From NCBI GenBank assembly GCA_032719365.1, contig CM064867.1, positions 65,470,136 through 65,534,135 on the forward strand: a stretch of DNA of 64,000 nt, read 5' to 3'. Below are positions 11,696 to 23,945 of the stretch, piece by piece. Position 1 is the stretch's first letter; each line of letters starts with the position of its first letter. Position numbers and translations under genes: made by a program. The DNA comes from Prinsepia uniflora (lineage: Eukaryota; Streptophyta; Magnoliopsida; Rosales; Rosaceae). A model generated the notes under the pieces. It was not told the DNA's origin. It was given only the letters and a program-made list of their open reading frames with translations, and did not search any database.

Positions 11696-14600
11696 GAATT
11701 TATTCCTCGAAATTCAAATCGGCTCCAATTCGCACGAAACCTGCAGAAATCCCATCTTGCCTCCAACTTAGGGCACACGTCCAACATCTTACCACATTAT
11801 TCACTAATATCAACGTCAATCGACGTTACGATAATTAGACGGTCAATGCTACAACTCAGCGCAATCGTCTGTGACCGTATTCGAAAGTGATCTGCCATCA
11901 TTGGAAACCACCAGTGTTCAATCTCTAGTATCGAAAGAGACATCGACACTCGTCGATCTCACCAGTCACTAAAGCAGGTGTACATAGCGTTCATTCCGAT
12001 AAGCCTTTCTTACCGTCCTGCTCGGCTGACAATCCAGGTTGAAAATTCTGCTATACCAAGCTGACATCTTATACAGTTTTTCAGCCTGACAATTATTCTC
12101 AGTTGACAATCCCAGCTGACAACTCGTTCAGCATTCAATCAGTTGATTCTACTCAACATCTGATCTGGCAATCACGCTTCTGATCCTGTTGTACCAAACT
12201 GACATCACGCGTCCTGTCTCACAAGACAGTCTCTCCGACTTCCAACACATTCACGACGTCCAACACATCCACGACTTCCAATCCTATGTGCACGACTTCT
12301 GATCCCGGTTTCACGACGGTGTGTCCAGCTGATAATTTACGGCTACGCTTTCTGTTGCGCAACTCTGACCTTGACTCGCTCTAGAGCCCCAACATCGTAT
12401 CTCGTGTTACTCAACGACCAATGCTATGATCCTGACTCTTTTTGAGTCCCAAATTATTATCTCACTCATCCTGTCGATACACATAGGATGCATCTAGACC
12501 CCATCGAATATTTGCTTCAACAGTGTTACCCGCATATATAATCACTAGGGTTCCTCTAGCCCATCATGGCCCTAAGCACCATGCTCGTACAATCACTGAA
12601 CCCTCTCAAGCCACTTTGTACTTGCACATAGTATTCAATGTCCCGCCCTCGTACTCAATGTACCATCAATATCGGACCTCATCCGATTACCATATTATGG
12701 CCATCTTGGACTCAATCTGATGATCATACCACATCAATCGGAGGATCAACACTTAGAAATCTCGCTGTCCATTGTGCACTACTCACTGGTGCACTAAAAT
12801 CATAACAATGACCAAGGCTCTACTCAGGCCTTCTCAAGGACTGTACTTACGCAACGTCCGAACTCTGTTCGAGGACTGTACATGATCCCATCGGACACGT
12901 ACCAATCCTAACCCTATCGATGGCCCACCTCGACCACCATCCTGATTATGCGAAGGGTCGAATCCTAAAACTGTGCTACAAACCGCTAATTCAGCCTATG
13001 TGTCTCACATGAACACTATCTAGCCATACTTCATGGTCATCCGCCACCAAGACAATCTTTCTAGTTGGAACAATAACCGAGCTTGCAAAATCCTAGTCAA
13101 GGCATCAACTATTCATATTTTCATGAATGATACCCAATGTATTGTCATCCTACACATCTCTCGAGGAGATCGTAAATCCAACTTTCCTGCCCACACGCTA
13201 CCATGGAAAAACTCCCACTAACGTCCAAAGTAGCCAACCTAGAGCAGTGGTCACGATTCTGCTCACTCAATCATCATCTCCCACCGGATTGACTTTGGAA
13301 GGGAGCTAATGACACTCATCTAGTTTAAGTGATTTTAGTCTCAATCTTCATGGTCGGCCGATGCCAATTGACTCCAATCCAACACTATCTCCATCCTCTC
13401 GATCATCTCGATCCATAGTCCAAAGCGGACCTCAACTCCTGATCCTTGACCATCTCAATTCATACTCATCTCAATTCTCTAAATCCATCTAGGGCCCACA
13501 CTAGCTCTCTCGGCCCTTATAACATGACCCATAACACCAACACGGTTCCATCCAAATCTGGTGTGATGTGTGAGCACCAAGAATCGTCTGCTTCTCAAGT
13601 CATTCAAATTTGGTTCCCAACCTAGGTGTCAAGTTCTTACACCCTCTTTGAACCCAAGAGAATAATATTTGTTGATGGCTACTATCGGGATCCTTTCACG
13701 ATCATATCCTTCCTCATAACAGCTCATTGTTACAATCATATACATCCTTGAGTGATGAGAAGTTCACTAAGAACTTCCAGGAGAAGAAAGTATATTTATT
13801 AGATATCTTGTCATATCTAACTCTCGAAGTTCCATCGAATTCGAGAAGAAACCTTGGCCTTTTATAACAGTGACATTCCAAGTCAACTGAATCCCATCTC
13901 ACTCCAAGATCACTAAGCTAACTAGGGACAACACAACACGTGTCCTAGAAATCGCTCTATCTTTAGGTCAAAACCTTCTACGCAAATCCATTCGGCGGTC
14001 CCACCACCGTACCAGTCGGAGTACTATCTTGCACGACCCACTCTATGGGATTAACCCATGTTGCACACATCACTTGTGCAATGTGTCCAAAAATAATTAG
14101 GGTAATAGGTACCACTCTAGGCATACCATGTGCCTTCAATAATCCAAGCATACCCTATCTCACCGAGCCACTCGGGATCCTCTCGGTCCCTGCTCATTGG
14201 TCACCGCATCTCATACGGCTACCTGTATAGACTCAAAGCTAGAGACAACCCTCATCTAAGCTCCCTAAGTACACAAATCCCCACTGAGATAGCGTGAGCT
14301 CTCGACACAATTTCCACCGTGCTCATCGTCTCCTTTAGTCGTGTCCATCATCTTCTTTATCACCGTCTCCTTTGTGCGACGACAATCTCACATACCTCTA
14401 CATCAAATGCAGGAACCTCACTTCTCGGCAACCGATACAACTGGCGAATCCTCATCGTCTCAGTCATCACTGGACATGAGTATATCTAGATCGATAAGAA
14501 GACAAATCCAATGGATGAGTCTTATCAATAGCAATGTTTACCACAAACCTCGTGCGGCTGGATCTTCACCATGTCACGTTTTCATTGTTATTTGTACCCA

Positions 14601-15081
14601 ACGCTCTGTGAGTCTTGAGCGTAACTCAATGCATGTACCATCAGCTCAACGCGTATAAGCCACTTATTGGTCACCTCGTGATCCGATCCACAAGTACCAT
14701 TCTCCTGGTAACTTGCCCAACTAATCTCAAATCAATCGGAACTAGATGACCCGAATTTCAGACCAATCATCGGTCACAACTCTCAAAATTCATCATACGG
14801 GGATACTGGTATCCAACCAAGCCGTAACTCTCAGATGGTAGTTACTTTTTGGCTCTCAGCCGCTAGGCCCATAAGAAACTTAGCCCTCCTCGGGGTCTAC
14901 TCGGCCCTACTTGAGGTTAAACCTCACTGAAGCACTGCATCTAGTGCCAAATATAATCCATCCAGGGTTTCTCTTCACGTCATTTTCCTATCCTTACCAT
15001 AACTACCAAGTTGATGATGGGCTATTCTTATCATACATACGTCACATCTAGCACATACGCAATCCTTAAAAGCAACCTAGT
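11681..15081 (-). pseudogene. Decayed internal region of element G
   Basis: About 3.4 kb between the PPT and PBS of a minus-strand element, where gag-pol should be. No frame longer than about 105 codons exists in any phase, and I could not recognise gag zinc-knuckle, reverse transcriptase YxDD or integrase motifs by eye. Length is below the roughly 4.5 kb usual for gag-pol of this group, so both deletion and heavy mutation are likely. Confidence 0.6.
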
Positions 15082-15093
15082 GCTTTGATACCA
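15082..15093 (-). other. Degenerate PBS of element G
   Basis: The minus strand reads TGGTATCAAAGC, one base away from the TGGTATCAGAGC initiator-Met primer site. It is three bases from the LTR end at 15097, as expected for a 5' LTR junction. Confidence 0.75.
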
Positions 15094-15096
15094 CTT

Positions 15097-15187
15097 TGAC
15101 ATGACTCATCTCAATCCCTCTAGATTACTGTGGGATGTGCCTACTACCGTCTGACACCACGTGCCAGACAAGAGATAACACATTAGC
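15097..15187 (-). mobile_element. 5' LTR stub of element G
   Basis: About 91 bases align with the first bases of LTR G (9564 onward), including the CCACGTGCCA motif and GATAACACATTA, then similarity stops. The rest of this LTR is deleted or displaced by the following Athila-like LTR. Confidence 0.7.
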
Positions 15188-15944
15188 AGAAGAAAATTTA
15201 CAAGTAAGGAAATTGGCTATAAACTCTTTTATTAAATCAATAGAAGGTGGCTAGGTTTAAATCTTAGGAAAACAATAGTTTATGAAATAATGGGGTTTTC
15301 TTACATTTGGCCTAAGCTCTCTATTTATAGAAGAAAATTAATCATCAAATTAAAAGAAGTTCCCAATCTAAATCCTAAAAGGAAAAATTTTAAATTAATA
15401 AAATTAAAATCCGAATGTAATAAGGTTTCCTTAAGGATAAGGAAAAACAAAACCAATCTTGATTTGAACAAGTTTTCCACATTGGAGAAGGAAGTAAATT
15501 ATTGGAATAGTACTAGAGAAGCATTCGGTGGACAGTCACTGAAACTTATGGTGAAATTCGTTGGTCAACAACGCAAGGTATGGCTGTATTGTTGTTTAGT
15601 GGACTAGGGCCAAAGTGGAAGCTACGGATCAGGAGGAGCAAGCTGAGATCGTCTGAGGTTGGTCGGCAGGCGTTGGCCGAATGAGAACTTGGACTACTTG
15701 GATTGAATTGATAGGATGCTACCAAAATACCTTGCATTTTTTGGTGGCTATCTTTGTTTTAATCATAACTTCTTCAATATAACTCTGATTGTTTCGCTCA
15801 AATTCTCATAATTCTGAGCTCTATCTAATTCTGCACAATTTTCACAAAATTGATTATTTTCTCCTATTATTTTTCATTTTACACTAAAAGATAAGTATAA
15901 AGGGTAAAAATTATATAAAGTAATGCTCAAATAAAGGCTTATCA
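15188..15944 (-). mobile_element. Athila-like LTR fragment (P), minus strand
   Basis: In sense orientation it starts TGATAAGCCTTTATTTGAGC at 15944 and continues with a TTTATA-rich stretch that parallels the Athila LTR starting at 50862 (TGATAAGTCCTCAAATAAGC). It also has a CTATTTATAG TATA-like box near 15321, the counterpart of the box at 44386. No PPT or tRNA-Asp primer site is seen, so it may be a solo or partial LTR. The left boundary is uncertain. Confidence 0.55.
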
Positions 15945-16262
15945 GCTGACCAACTTATAAAAAAAATAACTTGGGCCAATCATAACATAGGGTTTGGAAG
16001 ACCTAGTAGAAAATAATTTGAGCGTGGATCAGTCCACACAATCAAGCCATCCACTTTCAAAAAATGGACCTTCTCAATTTCTTATGGCCCATTTATTAGC
16101 CTACTATATTTTTTACTTACAAACTATGCAACATACATAAATAAGTCCACATACTCTTTATTTTTGGGTCTGTCTCAGCCCATAAACTCAATTTCATTAT
16201 GGCACCAATCACTGTCAGGCCTCTAATGGTACTTGCATTAAATTAAATTACCTTTGATTAAA
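15945..16262. other. Spacer without recognised content
   Basis: AT-rich sequence between LTR P and the first Cassandra. I see no coding frame, terminal repeats or RNA gene. Confidence 0.5.
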
Positions 16263-16409
16263 TGTAATACCTGGTCTTGGAAGCAAGAACAGTGAGCAAA
16301 ACCCGTGAGCTTGGAAAGGCAAGATCGGTGAACAATCACATCGCTCGGGAAGGGAAAGGTGAAGTGTTTTATATGTGTGGACACATATCTATCTAACACA
16401 AGGCCTTTT

Positions 16410-16515
16410 GGGAGCTCACTGGCTTTATATTCCTTAGGAACTCCAAAGTTAAGCGAGTTAAGGCTGGTGCAATCCCAGGATGGGTGACCTACTGGAAAGT
16501 TGCACGTGAGCTCCC
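16410..16515 (+). ncRNA. 5S rRNA-like domain, Cassandra 1 left LTR
   Basis: Keeps the RNA polymerase III internal promoter of 5S genes: box A-like AAGTTAAGCGAGTT (16446-16459) and box C-like AGGATGGGTGACCT (16477-16490). Its ends GGGAGCTCAC (16410-16419) and GTGAGCTCCC (16506-16515) pair perfectly over 10 bases, like helix I of 5S rRNA. It is retrotransposon-borne, not a ribosomal gene. Confidence 0.88.
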
Positions 16516-16810
16516 GAAAACAAAACTGTGAGGGCTGGGCCTAAAGCAGACAATATTGTGTTAGAGGGGTCGGGTCGTGACAGAATGGTATCAGAGGTAG
16601 ACCCTGACTGGAAGTATGCCAGCGAGGACGCTGGTCCCCAAGGAGGATGGATTGTAATACTCGGTCTTGGAAGCAAGACCCGTGAGCTTGAGAAGCAAGA
16701 CCCGTGAGCTTGGAAAGGCAAGATCAATGAACAATCTCACATCGCTCGGGGAGGGAAAAGTGAAGTCTCTTATATGTGTGGGTACGTATCTATCTAAGAC
16801 ATGGCCTTTT

Positions 16811-16915
16811 GGGAGCTCACTGTCTTGGATTCCTTGGGAACTCCAAAGTTAAGCGAGTTGAGGTTGGTGCAATCCCAAGATGGGTGACCTACTGGGAAGT
16901 TGCACGTGAGCTCCC
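16811..16915 (+). ncRNA. 5S rRNA-like domain, Cassandra 1 right LTR
   Basis: Same structure as the left copy, including AAGTTAAGCGAGTT, a box C with one change (AAGATGGGTGACCT) and a perfect 10-base closing stem (16811-16820 with 16906-16915). Confidence 0.87.
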
Positions 16916-18429
16916 GAAAACAAAACTGTGAGGGCTGGGCCCAAAGCGGACAATATTGTGCTAGATGGGTCAGGTCGTGACAATAAAAAAGGGGGAGAGG
17001 AAGAAATTATGGACTATCATCTAGCATGAGCCACACAAACCGATCAACAACATGGTGGAAAACAAGCCCTCTTCCCTTGAAGAGCCTTTCATGACGTTCA
17101 TACCAACCTAATCACACTAAACCATAGGACATCCTGATTAGCGTAGTATCAAGATTCATCAATGGGGGACTAGAGGACTCGAGTTCTTTATTCTCAAATC
17201 TCTATCGATTAGTCATAACCCCTATGAGTCGGCACTACCTCCATTTTACGAAGGTAATAAGTTGTATCCAACTTAGTAGACCCAAGGGCCTACTACTCAG
17301 CACACTATTGCTTCCCACCATTTATGTTCCTTGGAAGTCTTGGTAAACAACATGTGCTTATTATCACAAGTCGCACAAGCACCCATTCATATCATGCAGA
17401 GTTACACGTCACACCTCATGACGAGCGTCAACATAAATCGATAACACATTATAGTAAACAAATCATATCATGGAAAATTCATGTTCTCATGCACTCCCAC
17501 ATGTGCTCATGCACTTATTCTTGTGCGCTGGCACTGAGACTTCCTCAAGGAAGCAAGATGGGCCCCACCAAGGATAAACACCCCAAAAATAAATGTACTT
17601 GGTGCTGCTCCTGCCTGATACCTAATCTAAGTTCTGAAAGTACCCTAGACATGGCTCCTAACATCAAAACTATCAATTAAGGGATAAAATCAACAATACT
17701 CGCTCTCTAGGGGCCACTGCCCCCACTAACCCACTAGCCTTGGAGGCGAGGTAAACTCAGCATAACAACCACGACCTCAGTCGTTATCTATGGTTATAAC
17801 AACAACTCAACCACTGGTAACTACCTCAGAATTTAGCCATGACTAGCAAGTAACCCATAGGCTCCATTATCTCTGCCCAAGTTCCCAACAGATATCCCGA
17901 CTCACACCAGAATCCTGATTCGGTACCCCGACTCGCCTGAATACTCAATCTGAAATTATGACTCATCTAGAGTCCTAATTCGATATCCTGACTTGTCTAG
18001 AGTGTACCTCGGTATCGTTCCTTGGAAAGTCCAAATCTAGTGGTAGTTTATACTTATTTCGGAGCATGATTATGAGTCAAAACTCATCACCACATGTCCA
18101 AACATCCTAATCAAGTAAACACTAAGTTCATGGAACCCTTAGAAAACACCGTTACCTAGGCTCCCTCAACCCTAGATCAAAACTCACCCTGAAAAAGGTA
18201 AAAGAATCTGGATATGCCAAAAAAATGGGCTCTAAATGGACCCCAAAAGGCCTCAAAACATCAAAAATAACTTCGGGAGGTCGAAAACAAGGGGTCCCCA
18301 AAAAGAGGTTTTAAACAGACCCAAACGTCCAACCAGCCATCCCATGAACCCCTACTCACCTAGTACAGTGTCCATGTGCCGTCACACGTGTTAACTCAGC
18401 GCTAATATAGTGTTGACACATCTTAACAT

Positions 18430-18640
18430 GGCTGTCACGTGGCACCCATGTGTCACTGTCGTGGCTACCACGCAACGCCCACGTGTCGCTGACATAGCTA
18501 CCATGTGTCACTAACATATTTGCCACATGGCTACCACATGTCACTAACATAATTGTCACATGGCTACCATGTGTCACTGACGCAATTTCCAAGTGGCTGC
18601 CATGTGTCACTGACACGAGTTCCATGCGGCACAGGTTCAT
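18430..18640. repeat. Imperfect ~33-base repeats rich in CACGTG/CATGTG
   Basis: Repeating units of the type GGCTACCACATGTCACTAACAT give one reverse frame an 11-12 residue periodicity (VTHGSHV...). I read this as a non-coding LTR repeat with E-box/G-box-like cores, not as a protein. Confidence 0.7.
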
Positions 18641-19144
18641 TATTGTATCACTACCATGTCATCACGATGACTTCACTACCATGTCATCATGACGACATCA
18701 TGCTGGCTCGTTTTAGCTGCCAAAGAAGACGACTAGCGATGTAAAGGTTTGTCGTCCATTGCTAGAAATTATCATTGATGGCGAAACTGAAGCTTTTCCA
18801 AATTTCTCTAATCTCAACCAAAATCACGGTATACTCATCAATCATCATCTACTCAACAAGAGAAATCCAAATTCAATCTCATATTTACAAAATTATACCT
18901 GATTTGGTCGTAAATCCGTAAAAAACGTTCGAGTTCAAAACCTCTCTAGGTCTGCCATCTTTGGTGGTGCTTTAGCCTCGATCCTTGCACCAAAACACTC
19001 CTCAGGCCATGGGGATTCCATTTTCGGTCTTAGCTTGACCTAACTTGACCTGAAAATGGGTCAATGGTAATGGTGTGGGTATAGAAGTCACACCACGATG
19101 AGAGAGAGATAGATGCGAGAGAAATTGAAAACATATGGCCCATC

Positions 19145-19206
19145 CTTCTATGAAAGAGAAAGAGAGAGAGTGAGAGAAAGAGAAAGAGGGAGAGAGAGAG
19201 AGAGAG
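19145..19206. repeat. (GA)n-rich microsatellite
   Basis: Purine-only GA/GAAA-rich tract on the plus strand inside LTR I1. It produces two spurious serine/leucine-rich reverse frames. Confidence 0.85.
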
Positions 19207-19480
19207 CGTGTGTGCACCCAAAAATACCCTTGACATTTTCCAAAATTACCTTTATGCCCTTATTGTTTTAGATCCGTGATTTCCTTCCATGGACTTTGAT
19301 TCTTATGTGCCACCTGTTGACAAATTCGTGGGCTCGTGACTTATGCAACGATCAAAGGAAAATGTCCAAAAGTGTCTCCAAGGAGAAGCTAACCAACGGG
19401 CCCTACGAAAACAAAGGCAAAATTGTCCTTATCTAAATAAATTCTCAAAATGACCCTAAATTGCTATCCAGGTTGTTAAA

Positions 19481-19945
19481 ACTTCCTCTTAAAAGAAATT
19501 TCATCCCCAAAATTTATGTATAAAGGTCAAAAGTCAATTTCATGCAATTCCTCGAGTTCTCTTATGTCACTATTGACATCAAGCTAGATTACACACCATC
19601 TTGAACGATGTTAGGGGGTACTACCTGTAAGGTCTAAGAGTAACTCGGCGATAACTCAAATGTCTGCTGAGGCAATAACCACAGTAAATTCTCAAGAATG
19701 CTATCTAAAATGCAAAACACAACTAGTAAACCCATCTTCTCAATAGCATATTTCGAGGTGGCAATCTTGGAAAGTTCTCTGATATACCATCCAGGAGTCA
19801 AACATGACTGGTATACCTTCCATCCAAAATGGTAAAACCTGAGTACCACTCTCGTGAGCTAGTACGCACCAAAATCTATACCGGACAGTGGTAGTGGACT
19901 ACTCGACCCATCTAGTAATTGAGCTGAAACACCACTAGACTAGGT
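19481..19945 (-). pseudogene. Internal region remnant of the I element
   Basis: Sequence right of the PPT of LTR I1. It ends at the target duplication taggt where solo LTR M is inserted; the same element appears to resume at 29253. Apart from the pol tail, no domain can be read. Confidence 0.5.
19485..19560 (-). pseudogene. C-terminal end of a dead pol (FGDEISFKR motif)
   Basis: On the minus strand, just before the PPT and LTR I1, one frame reads NFGDEISFKRK. This matches the FxDEIxFKRG tail that commonly ends the Ty3/gypsy polyprotein in plants. A stop codon interrupts the same frame 6 codons upstream (EIDF*PLYINFG), so it is not functional. It supports assigning 19481-19945 to the internal region of the I element. 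Confidence 0.6.
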
Positions 19946-20630
19946 TGTCAGGACCCGTCCCAATCCCCCCGGGATTAACGCGGGACGTTCCTGACCCCGT
20001 CTGACACGGAGTGTCAGACAAGGGAAATTCCGACATTAGCCCTCTCGGTCTTTAGAGTACGCTAGGATTCGGATGAGGTATGTGATGTCTCAGTCTCTGC
20101 TACAGCCCGCATCCGCGATCAACCTGAAGGGCAGTCAATACATTTAAAAGCTGTGAGTGAACAAAACAATAATTTAATTAAAAACATTTCATCGAAGACA
20201 TTTGTACCCTTCACTAAAAAGCATGCATGCATTCGAAAACCATTTACCAAACCATTAGGACCTTATCCCAAAATCATAAATGAAACCAGATGCACGGGCC
20301 ACTGCCTAAATCCATGTGGGACTCAGCCCAAAACCTGTATACATCACATAACATATAACATATACATATAAATCACATAACCAATCCTGTCACGGTTTCT
20401 AAAGCTACGCATGTGCTTCCTGGGGTCTCAAAGCCCAAGTCTCCTAGGGTCCACCCAGATCAATGTCCGTAGATCAATGACCCTCCCTGAGGTTATAATC
20501 CATGCCTTCATGAGAGTAAGGTATCCAACGAGGGTGACTCCACTCAGTTAGTGCTCCATGACTACTCCGGGGTCCACCGAGGCCAACGACCCTCCATGGA
20601 GGAGACATTCCAAATAAGGAAGGTATATGA

Positions 20631-20655
20631 ATATATATATATATATATATATATA
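20631..20655. repeat. (AT)n microsatellite
   Basis: About 12 AT units in LTR M. The equivalent place in LTR N (near 33014-33040) has an expanded, interrupted version. Confidence 0.9.
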
Positions 20656-23600
20656 ACGAAAACCTTCTTAAAACCTTCCAAAGGATTCATGCCTGGTCCC
20701 CATAAACCGTCATGAATCAAGAAATCCATTTAGGGTCTCCTACCCGAAATCATAAACATAAAGTAACTGGCCTCGTGCCCGAACTCATGACTCAACTGGG
20801 CATCATGCCAGATATCTCAAGGTCAGTCACGATTCCAATCCTAGTAATGTGTGCAACTATCCGTTCAGGATCGCTCTCAATCCCTGTATGTCGTCGTGAA
20901 CGTATCAACTGACCCGACCATCTCTAGATCATGGTACACCCATCACCGGTCGATATCCTGAACCGTCAGCACTCCGAAGTCGAGCCTCCAGTTGCTGCTC
21001 GATGACGGTACGTGCATCGTGACCTCTCTGGAAGGAACGCATCCCAGTCAGGAGGCGAGCGTCGTATCTTCCGTCACGGTGCACAAAGCACTCACTACGA
21101 CCACGACTCAGACCCGTAGGTCACCAATAAGGCTACATGCCCGAGAAAAAAAAATGGGTCTCATGCCCGAGTTTATCCTTTTTAAATCCAAAACCATTTC
21201 GTTTAAACCAACGTAGAAATACCAACCCGTATAGGCATCGTATAAGGCCGAGACCTCGAAATACGTGCCAATACGTAACCACACACAAATGCACTCATGT
21301 CATCACAAAAAAAGAATTAAAACACATAATAAACATTTATGCATGCATAAATTTAGAAAACAAGGTCCACTCATAGACCGTCCGAGCTGCTGCCCCGATA
21401 TGTGTGCCATACGGCTCTCCCGGGCCAATCGCCATCACCGGAACTCCCAAACCTGTCCAAATCACTTTAAAGAGTTACTAACTACTTAATTAACCTCTCA
21501 TTAAAGTCCCATAATTTTTCAGAAATTTTAACTATTTTTAAACTCGATCCTAAACCTTTGGACGTCCCGAACAATATCGAAACGGTGTCCAATCGACACG
21601 AAACCAGTCTCAAAATGTTCGTTAAATGGAATGGATGATTTCTTGTGTTGGAAGCACCCCAAAAAAGTGGCCCACATGCTCACACGTGTACCTTGAAGTC
21701 CCTGCGCGTGAAACCCACGCGCCGGGTACAGTGTCATCGTCTACCTCTCGCCGACCAAGTTCGCTGGTTTGAACTGGACCGAACCGGTCTGGACTGGTCC
21801 AGGGCCCAATCTCCCTCTTTTTTGGTCCAATATATTCCCTTTTGATTCCTAAAGGTCCCCAGTGTCAGGACCCATCCCAAATATCACTTCGATCCCCGGG
21901 ACGAACCCTGCTCCCGTCTGACAATCACACTTAAAGTACCAAAACAACCTCAAACACAACCATAAGCATAACTATCAAACAAGGGAGAATATACTACAAC
22001 CGTAATTCAGAGCATAGTTTATACAAAACAGGCACAAAATCCTACTATGCTAATCTCGCAACGGAAGAACGTCATAAGCTCTATGCCTCGATCCCTGCCT
22101 CAACGTTCACCCCAGCGCTATCACCACGACCTGGAGGGTAAGTTAAAACCAAAGGTGTGAGTGGACTGAAGGAAATAAGAGTTTCAACACGATTTAGAAG
22201 TAAAACAGTTTAAAGAAAACAATAAGATTTTACCCTCCGTTTTAAAATATGCATGCCCAACTAAGTAGCAGAAAACCACAACATAAAACAGTATAGCAAG
22301 ATCACATCATAAAACCAAATCCACAAATATCCAAGTCTGATCAAACCTGCTGGGTCTATCCGAGTCTTTAAACTCAACCAAGCCTCAATGTAATCCGAGT
22401 CTTTAAACTCCCGAGTCTTTAAACTCAATAGGCCTACGAGGGTAATATCGTAAATATCCGAGTCTTTAAACTCCCGAGTCTTTAAACTCACTCCGAGCCC
22501 GTCCCCCGTCAATCAGAATCCGGGTCTTTAAACCCAATATCCAGATCCAGCAAATCCAATCCAAAACCAATTTAAAATAAATTTTAAATCCACATCCAAA
22601 TTCGAATCCGAAATACCCGGTTCGAAGCCCTTCTGGCGTTCAGAACCCTCATTCCGAACCCAAATCCGGAAATCCACCTTTTCCGACTTTAAAACCAAAT
22701 TCCATTTCTCGAATTCCAATTTCAAAACCAAAATCTTGATTTCCAAAATCATACTTAATAATCCACTTATAACCATCAGAAAACAATTCTAGAGTTAAAA
22801 ACATGAAACTTAACATCAAAATCAGAAATCCAGCTTTTTCTCAAAAAACGTGCAAAATCTCGAAAATGTCTCGAAAAACGTGCAAACATATCAACCACAT
22901 ATAACCACCATCAAAAAGCATAAAAAAATATTTAATATCATAAACATAAATAAAACAGTTAGGCATGCTCGTAAGGAAAGAAAGAGTCCACTCACGAATC
23001 GTAAAATGTCAATTGCGCTCCGTCCGCTCCTCGACCGTCTCAGGCGTCTCCCGTCTTGTCAATAGGCACCAAATAGGATCACAATTACATTACATATACT
23101 AACCCTAATTTCCCCAATTTTTCGGGAATTTATTCGTAATTTAAACTTAAACCCTAAAACGTCCGGATTCCCGAACTATTCTGTAACCTCGTCTGATTAA
23201 CCCGAAAATTACACCAATGGATTCTTTAGAACATTTAGAACCAAAACCATGTTGAACGTTTGGCCGGAATCCTCCCTACGCGCCGCCCAAAGTGGCTGCG
23301 CGTAGGCCTCACGCGCCTGCTACAGTGCTTCTTCTTCCTCGAGTCACCCGGTTCAACTGTGTTGAACCGGCGTGACCGGTTCTCTGTAAATCCCCCACCA
23401 TTTCAGTCCCTTACAATCCCAATAGCCTCGTCCAGACCCTAGCAATCAAACCTCGTCCTAAAATCGAAGAATCACGGCCTAAAACCCCTCGACTTCACCC
23501 TCGAAACAGACGGCCCGTGAGCCCTGTTTTGGCCGCCTGCCACCCAGGTCCTCCCCCGTCACGGCGACCATCCTAGACGACTCCTAGGACCTCCCTGAAC

Positions 23601-23945
23601 CTCACTTCACTCACCAATTCCCTCGACTCTAGCCCAAAGTCCACGACTTTTGAAAACAATAAAAACGGGAAAACAGGGGATTCGGGGTATACCTTCGATT
23701 CCTACTCCGCCGTCTGCACCGCCGTGTGACACGGTGCTCGTTGAGTCCCCTGCAATCACCTGAGCCTCCTATTGCCTTGGTTTGAGCCACCACACGGCAC
23801 AACCACCGCCACCATGCCACCGTCTTTCTGTTTTCTCAGAAACTCAACCGTCCACCGCCGTGTCTTCGTGCACAATTTCCACTCCAAAACCCGATCACCA
23901 GTCTCTCCTCTCTTCTCTCTGTTACTCTCACAATTCACAGAACTC

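Larger units (their letters stand above)
16263..16982 (+). mobile_element. Cassandra TRIM element 1, complete
   Basis: Two LTRs (16263-16582 and 16653-16982, about 320 and 330 bases) beginning TGTAATAC and ending GTGACA flank only 70 internal bases. The internal part holds the primer site TGGTATCAGAG (16586-16596) and a purine tract AAGGAGGATGG before the second LTR. Each LTR carries a 5S rRNA-like domain, the hallmark of Cassandra. No protein is encoded; such elements depend on enzymes of autonomous relatives. Flanking ttaaa/ataaa could be a target duplication with one mismatch. The LTRs differ at several positions, so the insertion is not very young. Confidence 0.93.
16983..19480 (-). mobile_element. 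Old 3' LTR of a minus-strand Ty3/gypsy element (LTR I1)
   Basis: The right end reads, in sense, TTTAACAACCTGG (a mutated TGTAACAACC start) directly after a PPT-like TTTTAAGAGGAAG and the pol C-terminal motif, so this is a 3' LTR. The left boundary is not visible; the first few hundred bases after Cassandra may be other sequence. It shares long similarity with two more relics (about 31200-32251 plus 35807-35880, and about 38160-55193), including the cctcagtcgt, ggctccctc and CACGTG-rich blocks. Many mutations show that it is old. Confidence 0.65.

Noticed and set aside
16410..16515. Possible genuine 5S rRNA gene
   Set aside because: It lies in a pair of LTRs with PBS and PPT, diverges from 5S at both ends and lacks a tandem 5S array: it is the Cassandra 5S-derived domain.
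18356..18640. Repeat protein-like frame (VTHGSHV units)
   Set aside because: Explained by a DNA tandem repeat with CACGTG-like cores inside an LTR.
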